A stretch of 64,000 nt of DNA from Triticum aestivum. Taxonomy: Eukaryota > Streptophyta > Magnoliopsida > Poales > Poaceae. The position numbers and the translations under genes were made by a program. The notes beneath the pieces are model-generated. The model had not been told where the DNA came from and searched no databases. It saw nothing but the letters and a program-made list of their open reading frames with translations. The DNA lies in the NCBI RefSeq assembly GCF_018294505.1, contig NC_057804.1, positions 248,171,099 through 248,235,098 on the forward strand. The letters run 5' to 3'. How positions within the stretch are numbered: the first letter of the stretch is position 1; every line of letters starts with the position of its first letter. Below, one piece after another: positions 47,490-57,725 of this stretch.

Positions 47490-48360
47490 GTGCCACGGCA
47501 CACAACTGGCCCATTTAGCTTACAAAGCTGGCCCGTTTGACTTGGTCAAAAGTTAACGGGCTGGCCCATGAAAAGCCTGTTAATGGTCTCTTTGCTAATA
47601 GCCCATTTTACGGCCCGGTAACTCACGACCCGTTGGGCCCTAAAGGAAATTGGCCCAACAACGTCATGTGGGCCATCGAATATAACACCAGCCCATTGCA
47701 CTTTCGGCCCATGTATGGCCCAGGACGTCTTTCGGCCCATATGAGGCCTTCGTATCTTTAGGCCCTTTACAGGCCCACGGTGACTCTAGCCCATAACGAA
47801 CAGTAATTTTCTTTGTACCTGTTCACGGCCTGGGATTTACATGCGCCGTTTCTAGCCCGTGTTAGCTTTCGGCCTATTGACGGCCCATAAGTTCTGGGCT
47901 CCTTTTCGACCCTCGATTACTTACGGCCAGTTACTGGCCTGTTCCCCTAATGGGCCAAATTTGGCCCATGGCAAGAGTCAGCCCGTTACTGGCCTATTCC
48001 CCTAATGGGCCAAATTCAGCCCATGGCAAGAGTCGGCCTGTTTCTGGCCTGTTAACCCGTTGCGCCGTTTACAGCCTGTCCTACATTCTGGCCCATTAAT
48101 GACCCGTTATGCATGTGACAGAATTAAGCCTTTGCTGTCCTACGGCCTGTTAACGGCCCGTTACTGTGCTGGGTCGATACCAATTATGCCCATTTACGGC
48201 CCATGTAAACCCATTTATCCGACAGCCCGAGGCCCACCGATTCTACGGCCCTGTTGGAGGCCCATTTATCGACGACCCGTAGGAGACCCATGGATCCTAC
48301 GACCCGTAGGAAACTCATGGATCCTACAGCCCGTATATGGCCCATGGTTGTTGCAGCCAC
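47490..48360. repeat. GGCCC-type subterminal array
   Basis: Dense GGCCCA, TACGGCCC and GGCCCGTTA units, the inverse of those at 25610-26460. It contains a tandem duplication of about 56 bp (CCCCTAATGGGCCAAATT at 47945 and 48000). Confidence 0.85.
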
Positions 48361-48682
48361 TACCAAACCAGGGAAAAAGAAGGCTAGGAAATAAATAAGG
48401 CCGAAACTAACGCTAGGCTATTAAGGCGATTGCACAGATTACATCCACTCGGCATCAAAGATCGCCACCAATGCAAATATAGGGAACACCCAACACTATA
48501 CAAAAATGGCTTGCTGTTTTCTTCAGCCGGTGGCTACACGTTAAGAATAAATTTTGTATCGCACCAAAACAAATTACAACTATATGACAAAAGGAAGGTT
48601 GGCATAAAACTTAACAGTCTAGCAGATAAATGCACCACCAAAAGTTCAGAAGCTCAGTTCATTTGACCTGACTATTACGTTT

Positions 48683-50035
48683 TCATGTTGTATTCTCCGA
48701 CGGAGCACCATAACCCTCGCCTTCATTTCCCCTAGGCTCCTGAACAACATAGCAAATGTCTGATAGTCTGGTTTCAAAACCATGCATATCTTGACGACAT
48801 CGAACAATGTCTCTCCTTGTTTCATGAAGGGTCTCTGTTAGGGAATGGACTTGTGTCTGGAGCGCAGATACAACATTGCTTTGACCTTGCATATCTTGAT
48901 CATGAGGCAGTTTGTACGATATTTCCTTAACAACCAACACAGTATTACGTAGGAACGTGCTTTTGGCACTATTAGTGGACAGGTACTGACCCACTGCAGC
49001 AAGAGCTGACATTGCGGTTATAGTTGCCTCCCCACCTTCAGAAGGTGGCGGTTCCACCATCTTTTCCATAGCCCGGTGAAAAGTTGATTTTTTACATTAG
49101 TAATACCAGAACAAAAGATATTAAGGAGGCAACAAAACCAAACAAAATAGCTTTGATCTATATACAGAACTTATTCTGGTGAACCCATGTAAAATATTAG
49201 TTGTATTTTATTGCAAAGTACATAATAAAACCAGGTTCCAAACATATGTCCATGTACCATTGCTAATGTATTGTCTATTTCTTCACATTGTATTGAGGGT
49301 TAAGGATAAAGAGACGAAGTTTATAATATGGTAAGCATAGTATGACATCATTCATATCACAAAACAACTGAGAACAGACAAACAACCAATTGTAACGTTG
49401 TGTGGGCAAGTCCAGCATGGAACTAGATTACGGGCCAAGATCAAAGGAACATCACTCCTCTCTTTTAAACCTTGTAAGGTGCAATGATACGCTAAGACAA
49501 TTGTGTATAGAACTGAAAAGAGTAATAGACATTGGTTGTAAACCATGCAGTTCAAGGCACAAGTCAGAGTAAGTAGTAGTTAAAAGGCATGAGGATTAAG
49601 GACTTACAACAGCGGCTTTGACTGGTGTAGTCAGGCCCTTCTTCTTGCTGGTGTGACAGTCCTTGAAGATTTCCATGGCATTTGGTTCAGGTACTTTTTG
49701 GTCCTTGTGGGCTTTCCTCTGCATTTCGAACAAGTCAATATAGATCTGATAATATGGTACAGCGAAAAGAGTGAAACAGCAGCTAATTACAAGAGCCTCG
49801 CAGTGTGCAATTTAGCTACGAGATCCTGTCGTCTGTTGGAATTTCACTTTCTTACGGTTGGCCTTGTTCTTTGAACAGTTCACCTACAAGAAGATAGATT
49901 TGTGTGGCACATGCGTAAATAGGACTTCAACATGTGATCTGGTCACATATATATAATGTACCTGATACTTCGCATCAGACCAGTGTTGAACAAGGCCCTT
50001 CTAGTCTTCATCCGATATATTTTCCACTAGAGATG
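48683..50035 (-). pseudogene. CACTA C Transposase_24-like gene, decayed
   Basis: Blocks in minus-strand order: about 50035-49970 with KGLVQHWSDAKYQ before a GT, with TAG where the family has Trp (position before KGLVQ); about 49890-49805 with KNKANRKKVKFQQTTGSRS; about 49740-49612 with FEMQRKAHKDQKVPEPNAME then CHTSKKKGLTTPVKAAV; 49069-48683 with MEKMVEPPPSEGGEATITAM and a helical tail (VHSLTETLHETRRDIVRCRQ). These are the order and motifs of the Transposase_24 (Ptta/En/Spm) family, with introns between. The 5' part is displaced beyond the LINE. It carries at least two stops. Confidence 0.7.
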
Positions 50036-50331
50036 TTTGGGAAAGTTCACTATTAGCCTTTCCTTCAAAGTGAGTTTTCCTCAAGTTATACCGATACTAT
50101 CACAGAGCAGACTTGAAAACATGGGTGCAAGCTTCTCTGGTTGCATCATGTTGGCTATCCAACTTGAACCTCATCTGTTGAAAATTATGGGAGTCTTTTT
50201 TTTGAATGAACACTGTAGGGAAAGCCCCCACAGCCATTTATTGATTTATAAAACAATATACAAGGATATACAAGGGCTACCAGGAGTGGCTAGAAAAGTA
50301 AAAGGAAAAAAGAGGAAAACAAAATCTACAT

Positions 50332-51292
50332 TTAAGGAGGGAGAAAGGAGACCCATCTAACCAAGTCATCCTTGAACCTCACCTTGATTCTGTGGGAAAG
50401 TAAGAGCATATCATTCACAAAAGCCCCTCTCCACCTATTAAAACTAGGTCTTTCATGCCTAAAAACATTTCCATTTCTGATGATCCAGATATTCCAGCAA
50501 GCAGTGAAGACCACTTCAGCAAAGAAGGGGTGAGCAAAATTCCTCTTAGCATTCAGCACAATCTGCCCCATGTCATTCCCAGCCCCCCAATCAATTTGAA
50601 GAAAATTCCAAACCCTCTGACTAAAATTACAGTTGAAGAACAGATGATCGCTATCTTCCCTGGAGAGTGTGGGACAAAGCACACAATTAACTCCATCCTC
50701 TATATGCCAATGCCTTCTTTCCACCATATCCTTGGTGTTAAGCCTATCCATAATTAGCATCCAGGCAAAGACCTTGATCTTCATGGTGCAGCAACTCTTC
50801 CAAATCCAAGTCAAGACAGGATTAAAAGTATGATTACTGAACCTGGAAGTATAGAACTATTTGGGAGTATATGGTTTGTTTGAGCCATGCCAAGACCACA
50901 CATCTCTCTGATCAGGATTCCTCTCATGATTGTGCAACAGAGATTTCAGAACCAGAAACTCATTGTGTGCCTGCTCAGAAAGAGGTAAATGGAACCAAGA
51001 GATTTGGTGAGGGGCACAGAACCCATCCTTGACAGAGACCAAAGAATCCTTGACATAAGAGAATAACCTGGGAAACATGTGCTGCAAAGGCAAGACATAA
51101 TCTCCAAGCTTCCATTTATCCAGCCAGAAAAGAGCAGTGTCCCCCACATTAACTTTAACCCATGTGACTTCCCTGAATTGATCCAAAAGTTTAAGAATAT
51201 CTTTCCACTAGAAGGACCCACATGGAGAAGTTCCTTGTGGAACAAGCTCATGATAATAAGAGTTCCAAATTAGGTGGACCCAAGGAACATCA
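50332..51292 (-). pseudogene. LINE ORF2, C-terminal part (zf-RVT)
   Basis: C-terminal region of the endonuclease/reverse transcriptase protein. Joined in frame to 61600, the reading passes the insertion point without loss. It continues DKWKLGDYVLPLQHMFPRLF, a TAG at 50857, then KIKVFAWMLIMDRLNTKDM and the zinc-binding zf-RVT motif with Cys44, Cys47, His57 and Cys62 of the 50814 frame (CVLCPTLSREDSDHLFFNC). It ends at TAG-type stop 50332. This tail is thought to aid template binding. Confidence 0.9.
51288..51292. other. LARD target-site duplication, left copy (CATCA)
   Basis: CATCA, repeated at 61595-61599. Confidence 0.95.
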
Positions 51293-52711
51293 TGTAACAC
51301 CCCAAAAATTTAACCAGGTTTTAGTTATTAAAATTTTGACAAGAGTTTAAAATTTTTGCCTGCAAGAATATTTCTGTTGATTTCAGAACCTTTCTTTTTA
51401 TATTAATGAGTATCTACCCTAGTGGATCCTTCCAAACATATTGAACTTCTATGCCATCTCATTAAAACAATTTCCTAATCAGTAGGTTTATTTATTAAAT
51501 TATTCCACCATGAGCTATATTCATTAAAATGACTTTTTTTAAGTTTTGGAGCTCTTTTTGTACTACAACCAGTTGATAGATTTATCTAAAAATCCAACCA
51601 AAATTTGGAGATGTCATGTGATGTCTCTAAATCACTTTTGTGCAATAATATATTTCATTCATTGCATATTTTGAGTGCTACACCTGTTTTTCTTCTCTGG
51701 TCCAGTGGGCAATTTTGCACTACAACCCTTTTAAATATTTCTTTTTAGCTTCCACCAAAATTATGGGATGTTAGTAGGAGCATATTATTCCATTATATGC
51801 AAAAATCCAGGGATGTTCTTTGAAATTTTTGAGTGAATCAACCTCATCTCCATTCTGGTCCAACTTGATGGTTTGTACAGCAACCATATTCTTGCTTGCT
51901 CTTTGGCCCTAGATTATTTTCCCTACTTGTAGTCCTCCATGCTAAACCCCTAAGTCCAGGAGCATGCAACCATTGGCATAATTTTGGTTCATGAAATAAT
52001 GCCATTCACCTCCTGTCCAGATTTGAAGTTCTGCAAAACTTGCACTAACAAGTTTGTGCTTTTCACCAACTAACCTCACCACCCTCTTGTGCATCCAAAG
52101 AGACACTGATCTGGAAGATTTGGCCACTCCAAGAAAAAACTAAGCACCTGCGGCATTTTGTCAAACACCTGGAGGGCATGAACTGCTTTGGCATGAGTTT
52201 TGTTTGCATTATGAACTTGACCACCTGACCAAACCACCTTGTCTCTTGAGTTTCCCTCCATCTCTAACCTAGTTCTGTTGCTTGCCAACCTCACCTGTGA
52301 CCTGTAGCATGCCACGGCATTATATCGAACACCTTCCGTGCGTGCACTAGACGCGCCCAGAGCGCGCGTATTGCACGAACCGCGCCCGAGCCGACACGTT
52401 GGCCCCCTGGTTTTGGCCCGCTCTGCAGCGCCACGCCACGCACTAACCTCCTCACAGCAACGCGCCAAGCCACCCTGGAAGCCTACAACACCGCCGTTAT
52501 AGCTTTTGGCGGCACACCGGCGTCCGTAGCGCGCCTCTGCCACGGTCCGCGCCAAAGCCACCCCGGCTCGCCACCTGCCCTTGGGAACAGTGCAAGATTA
52601 TCCCCTAGCTTGTCGGCTAGCTCCCGTCGTCGCCTCGACGCCCTGACACTACAGGGAGGCGGTTCGCCGTCGTCCTTATCGCCGGCCGCCTCGGAACCGA
52701 CCTCCACCGCG

Positions 52712-52720
52712 TATATAAGG
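52712..52720 (+). promoter_or_regulatory. TATA box of the LARD 5' LTR
   Basis: TATATAAGG after a GC-rich stretch. The same site is at 59149-59157 in the 3' LTR. Confidence 0.7.
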
Positions 52721-54342
52721 ACCCCGGAGCTCAAACGAGACCTCGAGCAACCTCAAGTGATACTCCTAGTGTTTCCTTGGCCAGCAGTCGAGCAAGGGAA
52801 GGCCATCTTCCCCGAGTCCAGCCGGTTCGGTCGCCGCCAAGTTCTAGCCGATTCCGTCGCCCCCAGTGCCTCTCCCTCTCTAGTCTCTCCACCAAGAACT
52901 CTCCCACCCTCTCGTGAGTGCAACCCCATGCTCGATTTTGGTCGGAAACCACCGTAGCCCCAAACTCACTATCCACCTGAATGCCTTCTCCACCGCGAAG
53001 CTCGTCACCGGCGACTCCGTTCACGTCGGCGACCATGGCGGGTACCCACAGACTGGTCTCGACCCCCTGAGCACACCCATGTCCTCAGATCACCAAGGGA
53101 CGCCCCCGTTTGTCGGCAAATCCTTGCTGGAGCTCCGCCTCTGTTCGGTCGGAGGGGAACGACACGCGCGTGGCCGGTCAAACCTGACCAGTGGGTCAGG
53201 CGGGCCCACCATCAGTGACCCAGCGCCTATCCACGCAGGAGATTTTTGAAGAGAGGAGAAGTATTTCAAGAGTTTGAAATGCACCCTGCCTTCCCATGAC
53301 CTGAAGGCAAGCATTCTGAACCCCGACATATTACTTTTGTGTGTTCGTTGACACGTTTATAACACTACCTCATTTTTGGAGAACTTGTTATTTCATGTGA
53401 GATGATCATGTGCATGGATGCATATTTGTGATTTCCATGCTGTTGGAAATGATCACACTTGTGATAATAATCATCCTCATGTGCCTTGCATGCATACCGG
53501 AAGGAATCCGGGAAAACCCTCTGCCTTGGGTAGGCATGAGTTTGTCGCCGGTCTCCGTCGGGACGGTTATGTCCGGTATGGCATGGTAGGGTATAATGAG
53601 CGGTGATTCTGTTGGTTGAAATATTTTCGTTATACATGTCATGCAGGGAAGATTATAAACCTCCTCAGTCGACCATAGATCGAGTCTTGTTCCAGTAACC
53701 CCCATACTTGTTTCGTACTACCACTTGTCTCTACAACAAGTAGAGTACGGTTCAGTAAGTTGTCAACCTCTTTCTAGCACACACCGTACAGAGAGGCCAG
53801 GGTGGAAGATACCGGTTGTAGTTGGTAGGCAGGCCACCTGCTCCGGGGGCATGGGTGTTTCCGGTTGAGACCGAGAGGGGAGGCCACCCCTTAGAGTGCG
53901 CGATATAAATTTGATCCCATGCTATGCGAGGTTGTAGCCTCGACACTTAGAGTTTGCTTGACAGGTGTCGTGGGTGATTCCAGACACGTGTGAGTTAAGC
54001 TGGTGTGTGCAAGTTAGGTGTGTTTTCAACAAAAAGACCGTAGACGGAATTGGTCCCGATGGACTAAAGAAATCCGTTGCTCGTGGGTAAAGAGTACACC
54101 CTCTGCAGAGATTAAACCTATTCGAGTAGCTGTGTCCATGGTTAAGGATTACAGTCTGGGATGGGTCAAGTGTCGGTCTTAGTGTCGTTCTTCGGAGGTG
54201 AAACTGTTAAATCAGAACTGATATTACAACTTGTGACATGTGATAATGATGATTATTATTTTGTTGTGGACTAACTCGTGATATTTTTGGTATTATCGAA
54301 TATTCCTGGGATAGTTTTACCTCCGGTATATTCACTATGATT

Positions 54343-54744
54343 GTTTCTTTTAAAGCCCTTTATGTGGTGTCGCTTAGACGCCCGACTGTGGCATTTCTTT
54401 TAAAGCCCTTCATGTGGTGTCGCTCAGACGCCCGACTGTGGCATTTCTTTTAAAGCCCTTTATGTGGTGTCGCTCAGACGCCCGACTGTGGCATTTCTTT
54501 TAAAGCCCTTTATGTGGTGTCGCTCAGACGCCCGACTGTGGCATTTATTTTAAAGCCCTTTATGTGGTGTCGCTTAGACGCCCGACTGTGGCATTTCTTT
54601 TAAAGCCCTTTATGTGGTGTCGCTCAGACGCCCGACTGTGGCATTTCTTTTAAAGCCCTTTATGTGGTGTCGCTCAGACGCCCGACTGTGGCATTTCTTT
54701 TAAAGTCCTTTATGCGGTGTCGCTCAGACGCCCGACTGTGGCAT
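54343..54744 (+). repeat. 50-bp minisatellite, 8 copies, in the 5' LTR
   Basis: Unit: TTTCTTTTAAAGCCCTTTAT, GTGGTGTCGCTCAGACGCCC, GACTGTGGCA. Copies differ at a few positions (CGCTTAGA / CGCTCAGA). There are no spacers, so it is not CRISPR. Confidence 0.95.
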
Positions 54745-55295
54745 GTTTGTTATTTATTTCATAATTTTGATATGGCTAAGTTATTACATATTCATAATTA
54801 ACATGCTTGTACGCATCAGAGTTTTATTTATCTTTTTTGACTGGCGTCATGAGCATAGAATATTTTCAGCACATCATTGTCATATTATACCCGTGTTCAT
54901 AATGTTTGCGAGTACATTCAAAGTACTCACTGGCTTGTCCCTGGCTATTGTCTTGGCCAGATTTCTTACGCGGAGAGGAGCGACCTTGATGACAGCCCCG
55001 GAACCTAAGCAACGGTAATAGCAGCCTCGCGAAGATAGGAGTTAACCTGGTCAGCTGTTCCCGTGGGAAATGGAGTCCCATAGACACTGATGATTCACAA
55101 CCCGCTTCCGCCATCAACCACTAGAAACCATTTGTTGTACTCACAGACCAGAATGGTCTTGTACTACATATGTTGTATTTTGCTTGGAATTTCTGTATCA
55201 AGTTGGTGCCTCATCAGCTAACAGTTATCCTGGGGCTGGTGAGCACAAGGGCCATTTTCTGGAATTTAATACCCGGAAACCGGTCGCCACAGACT

Positions 55296-55308
55296 TGGTA
55301 TCAGAGCC
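55296..55308 (+). other. LARD primer-binding site
   Basis: TGGTATCAGAGCC, four bases after the LTR. It is a perfect match to the usual plant initiator tRNA-Met site. Confidence 0.93.
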
Positions 55309-55603
55309 AGGCTGACCATTGGCTAGTCCTGTCTTAGACAGGTCAAAATACTTAGGCAAACCAACCCACCAGACCTTAACCAAACCCCAGCCGAGCTTCT
55401 CATGCAAGATAGCCACACAGAGACCCCGACACTTTTGGCAGTCGGTGCCCAACCTATCAACCTAACCTGTCGATCGCGCGCTAGTGACCAGCACCCAAGA
55501 TGTCTCCTTCACAAGCGTGCGAAGGAAGACTCCGTCCCCTTTTTCTATAAGAAGGGCACACTAGCCCCAACCCAGCACAGCCTCTACCCCAAACCGAGCC
55601 ATA

Positions 55604-56398
55604 ATGCCAGGCCCCTTCGTGCACAACGAGACCACAAAAACCAACCTTGGAGGTTTTGTGACCATACTCGCAAACCTCACCCGTCGTGCCTATGCGTTAG
55701 AAGAGCCCCCTGAATATGTTGTGTACCAAGGACCCATGGGCGGTGAGAGCCATCAATTCTGGGCCACTGTGCACATCTACGGTAGGGGTCTATCTCTAGA
55801 ACGCCCCTACAGGTTCACCAGAAGAACAACTTCCTTCGAGCCACAAGCCGTCCAGCTAGCTGCTCGAGAGGCTATAGTTCAACTCCGGCAGTTGTCGCCC
55901 AGAGTTAACTGTCGCTCGTTCTACTACTACCCCCGGCGTGAAGGGTATGGTAGACCACCCCAAGTTGCCAACGGAGATCACGAGACAGATCCTGCATTAT
56001 TGCACCTAGTGCGTTATGTAAGTGCACTAGAGGCACTGTACGACCAGATCACCATTGATCTGATCACAGCTCGAGGAGAGCTGGTTCGTCGAGCCCCAGT
56101 AAGCAGAGAAGACGAGCCCGACGCTGACAACCCAGTCGTGTTGTTCGGGCACCCAATCGAGACCCTGAGATCAGCTCCAGCCACCAACCAAGACGCTTTG
56201 ATGACCCCAGAAGTGCTTCGTCGCCTTTTGGGAGCACATTCCAACGGGATTGTGGCCAACAATCCCCGCGATGGTCATCATCGCTACCCCGACCCTGCAG
56301 TCCCTCCACCATCTCCGACTAATCCCGGCAGTGAGACACGTGGAGAAGCCTCGTCATCCACTAGGCACGCCCATTTAGATATAAACGAGGTAGATTAA
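55604..56398 (+). CDS. LARD ORF-a: unknown protein with dsRBD-like N-terminal half (264 aa)
   Basis: No family recognised by sequence. Intact frame with ATG at 55604 (MPGPFVHNETTKT) and TAA at 56396, just inside the 5' end of a retrotransposon interior that lacks gag-pol. Residues about 16-97 fit a double-stranded-RNA-binding-domain layout: helix 1 (GGFVTILANLTRRAY), PPEYVVYQGP, strand SHQFWATVHIYG, strand PYRFTRR, then helix 2 (QAVQLAAREAIVQLRQL). The helix-2 Lys-Lys-x-Ala-Lys RNA contact of canonical domains is absent. Residues 104-155 (SFYYYPRR, then DPALLHLVRYVSALEALYDQ) are shared with ORF-b. The tail from 165 is acidic, Pro/Ser-rich and probably disordered. No signal peptide or membrane segment. 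The likely transcript starts in the 5' LTR. The fold call is inference. Confidence 0.7.
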   Translation: MPGPFVHNETTKTNLGGFVTILANLTRRAYALEEPPEYVVYQGPMGGESHQFWATVHIYGRGLSLERPYRFTRRTTSFEPQAVQLAAREAIVQLRQLSPRVNCRSFYYYPRREGYGRPPQVANGDHETDPALLHLVRYVSALEALYDQITIDLITARGELVRRAPVSREDEPDADNPVVLFGHPIETLRSAPATNQDALMTPEVLRRLLGAHSNGIVANNPRDGHHRYPDPAVPPPSPTNPGSETRGEASSSTRHAHLDINEVD

Positions 56399-56758
56399 GC
56401 CGTGCGAGTAGCACCGAGTTTCAGTGTATCCTTGCTTTGTAATCATGTAACCTTGTGAATAAGACGCAGCCGTCGTTGTACCTCTATTTTAATAGTAGCC
56501 TTGCGTATTTTGTCAGCGCATAGTTGCATATTTTCCGGGCACAGCTACCAAAACCAACCTCGATGATAACCACAGTAACACATCTCTTTATGAGATATGT
56601 GTATCCCTGACACTGACCCGACCTTTGGAGCTAAGCTGGCAAATTTATTACCTTTCACCACGGTAAAATGACCCAGCTCCATTGCTATATAAAGGACACC
56701 TCGTGACCTTACCAAGCACCCCACACCTTGTGCACCACCCTCACAACCTTTTCCTGTC
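56399..56758 (+). other. spacer between LARD ORFs
   Basis: No gene is seen. AT-rich with TATATAAAGG at 56686-56695, about 65 bp before ORF-b. This could be a separate TATA box for it. Confidence 0.4.
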
Positions 56759-57391
56759 ATGCCGAGCCCCAGTATTTATCTGAGAACCCCAGATGCAACC
56801 CCAGGTAGCTTTGTCAAAATATTGTGGGACTTTACCTACAGTACCATGGGTTCTACCCAGCCACCCTAGTACGAGCTGTTCAAATCAAGAATCACTTTTT
56901 CCACCTTGGAATATTCGGCAGCAGTACACATCCCTCCCGTAGACTCAAATCAAGATCCAACAGAAGTTTCCTTCGTGGGGGAATCCATGCCAACCCCACG
57001 CCTGGCCATAGAAGCTGCTGCGAAAGAAGCGATTGCTCGCCTTCGATCCACAGTACCCTATGCCCGCGAACAAGGATATTATTACTTTCTGAGCCGTGCA
57101 GCACCCGGAGGAGTAACACCTTTTCCCGGTGGACGGATTGAGAGAGACCCAGTACTGGCCAACCTTATCCAGTACATCATCGCTCAAGAGCATTTGAACC
57201 AGCAAGTAATGGTCTATCTCCAGAGTCTCGCTGATTTAAATCCTCAGATTGCCATCGGCAGACCCCTGAGGCCTGACCCGGAGAGACGCATACATCGACT
57301 GGTCAATCCACTTCCTCCGATAGAAGAGGAGTGTATCCCATTGCCAGAGACATTTTATCGGGACCCCGTCCAGTTACCGTTTTCATTTTAG
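56759..57391 (+). pseudogene. LARD ORF-b: paralogue of ORF-a with one TAG
   Basis: 210 codons from ATG 56759 (MPSPSIYLRTPDATPGSFVK) to TAG 57389, with a single internal TAG at 56867-56869. It parallels ORF-a: GSFVKILWDFTYSTM with GGFVTILANLTRRAY; PP-stop-YELFKS with PPEYVVYQ; EYSAAVHIPP with FWATVHIYG; LAIEAAAKEAIARLR with QAVQLAAREAIVQLR; GYYYFLSR with SFYYYPRR; DPVLANLIQYIIAQEHLNQQ with DPALLHLVRYVSALEALYDQ. It lacks the long acidic tail. A TATA-like TATATAAAGG lies 65 bp upstream. Either the copy is dead or the stop is read through. It is a tandem duplicate of ORF-a that has diverged strongly, so the duplication is much older than this insertion. Confidence 0.7.
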
Positions 57392-57711
57392 ACGTCACTG
57401 CTGTGTTTGTTATTGTAGCATTTATTATTACGTTGTAACTTATGCATGGTACCTCGAATTTGTGCGACGAGTCGATTATTTAGTTTCTACTAGTATGAGT
57501 AGTTTTCTTCGTGATTAACTTGTGTAACCGCGAAAAATCCTAGAATGAGATTTCTTTTCCCTGAGTTGCTGCATCGTTTATCCCATCACTACATGGATTA
57601 TTTTTATTCACGCAGCACCACGGCAGCAGACTCACAACCGCTCGAACACGTATGGAGTATTTGTTTTTCACAACAGCTCTTAGCAAATCTTGAGGACGAG
57701 ATTTTTTCTTA

Positions 57712-57720
57712 AGGGGGGTA
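57712..57720 (+). other. LARD polypurine tract
   Basis: AAGGGGGGT, followed by AGTAT-like bases and the 3' LTR at 57726. Confidence 0.88.
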
Positions 57721-57725
57721 GTAAT

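Larger units (their letters stand above)
47088..50194 (-). mobile_element. CACTA element C, 3' part, interrupted by a LINE
   Basis: Starts at 47088 with CACTAC, eight A, TACACTTCC, identical to the end at 26870 but inverted. Then come CATGACGAT-type units and a GGCCC-rich subterminal array (about 47490-48360), then a decayed gene on the minus strand reading toward 47088. The poly-T of the LINE at 50195 interrupts it. The other terminus lies beyond 64000. Confidence 0.87.
50195..51292 (-). mobile_element. LINE (L1-type non-LTR retrotransposon), 3' part
   Basis: On the minus strand this is the last third of ORF2, a 3' untranslated region (50331-50204) and a poly-A (T-run 50195-50203). It continues at 61600 after the LARD insertion. 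The LINE inserted in CACTA C. Confidence 0.92.
51293..55291 (+). repeat. LARD 5' LTR (3999 bp)
   Basis: TG...CA ends. TATA box TATATAAGG at 52712-52720, so transcription would start about 30 bp later. It holds eight 50-bp minisatellite units (54343-54744). Open frames inside it are on both strands, are mirrored in the other LTR, and show no known domain. Confidence 0.95.

Noticed and set aside
52076..53329. Open frames inside the LARD LTR (also at 58509-59788)
   Set aside because: They are duplicated in both LTRs, differ in length between copies and show no domain. They are most likely chance frames in GC-rich U3/R sequence.
54343..54744. Regular 50-bp repeats, CRISPR-like at first sight
   Set aside because: Units are adjacent without unique spacers and lie inside a plant retrotransposon LTR.
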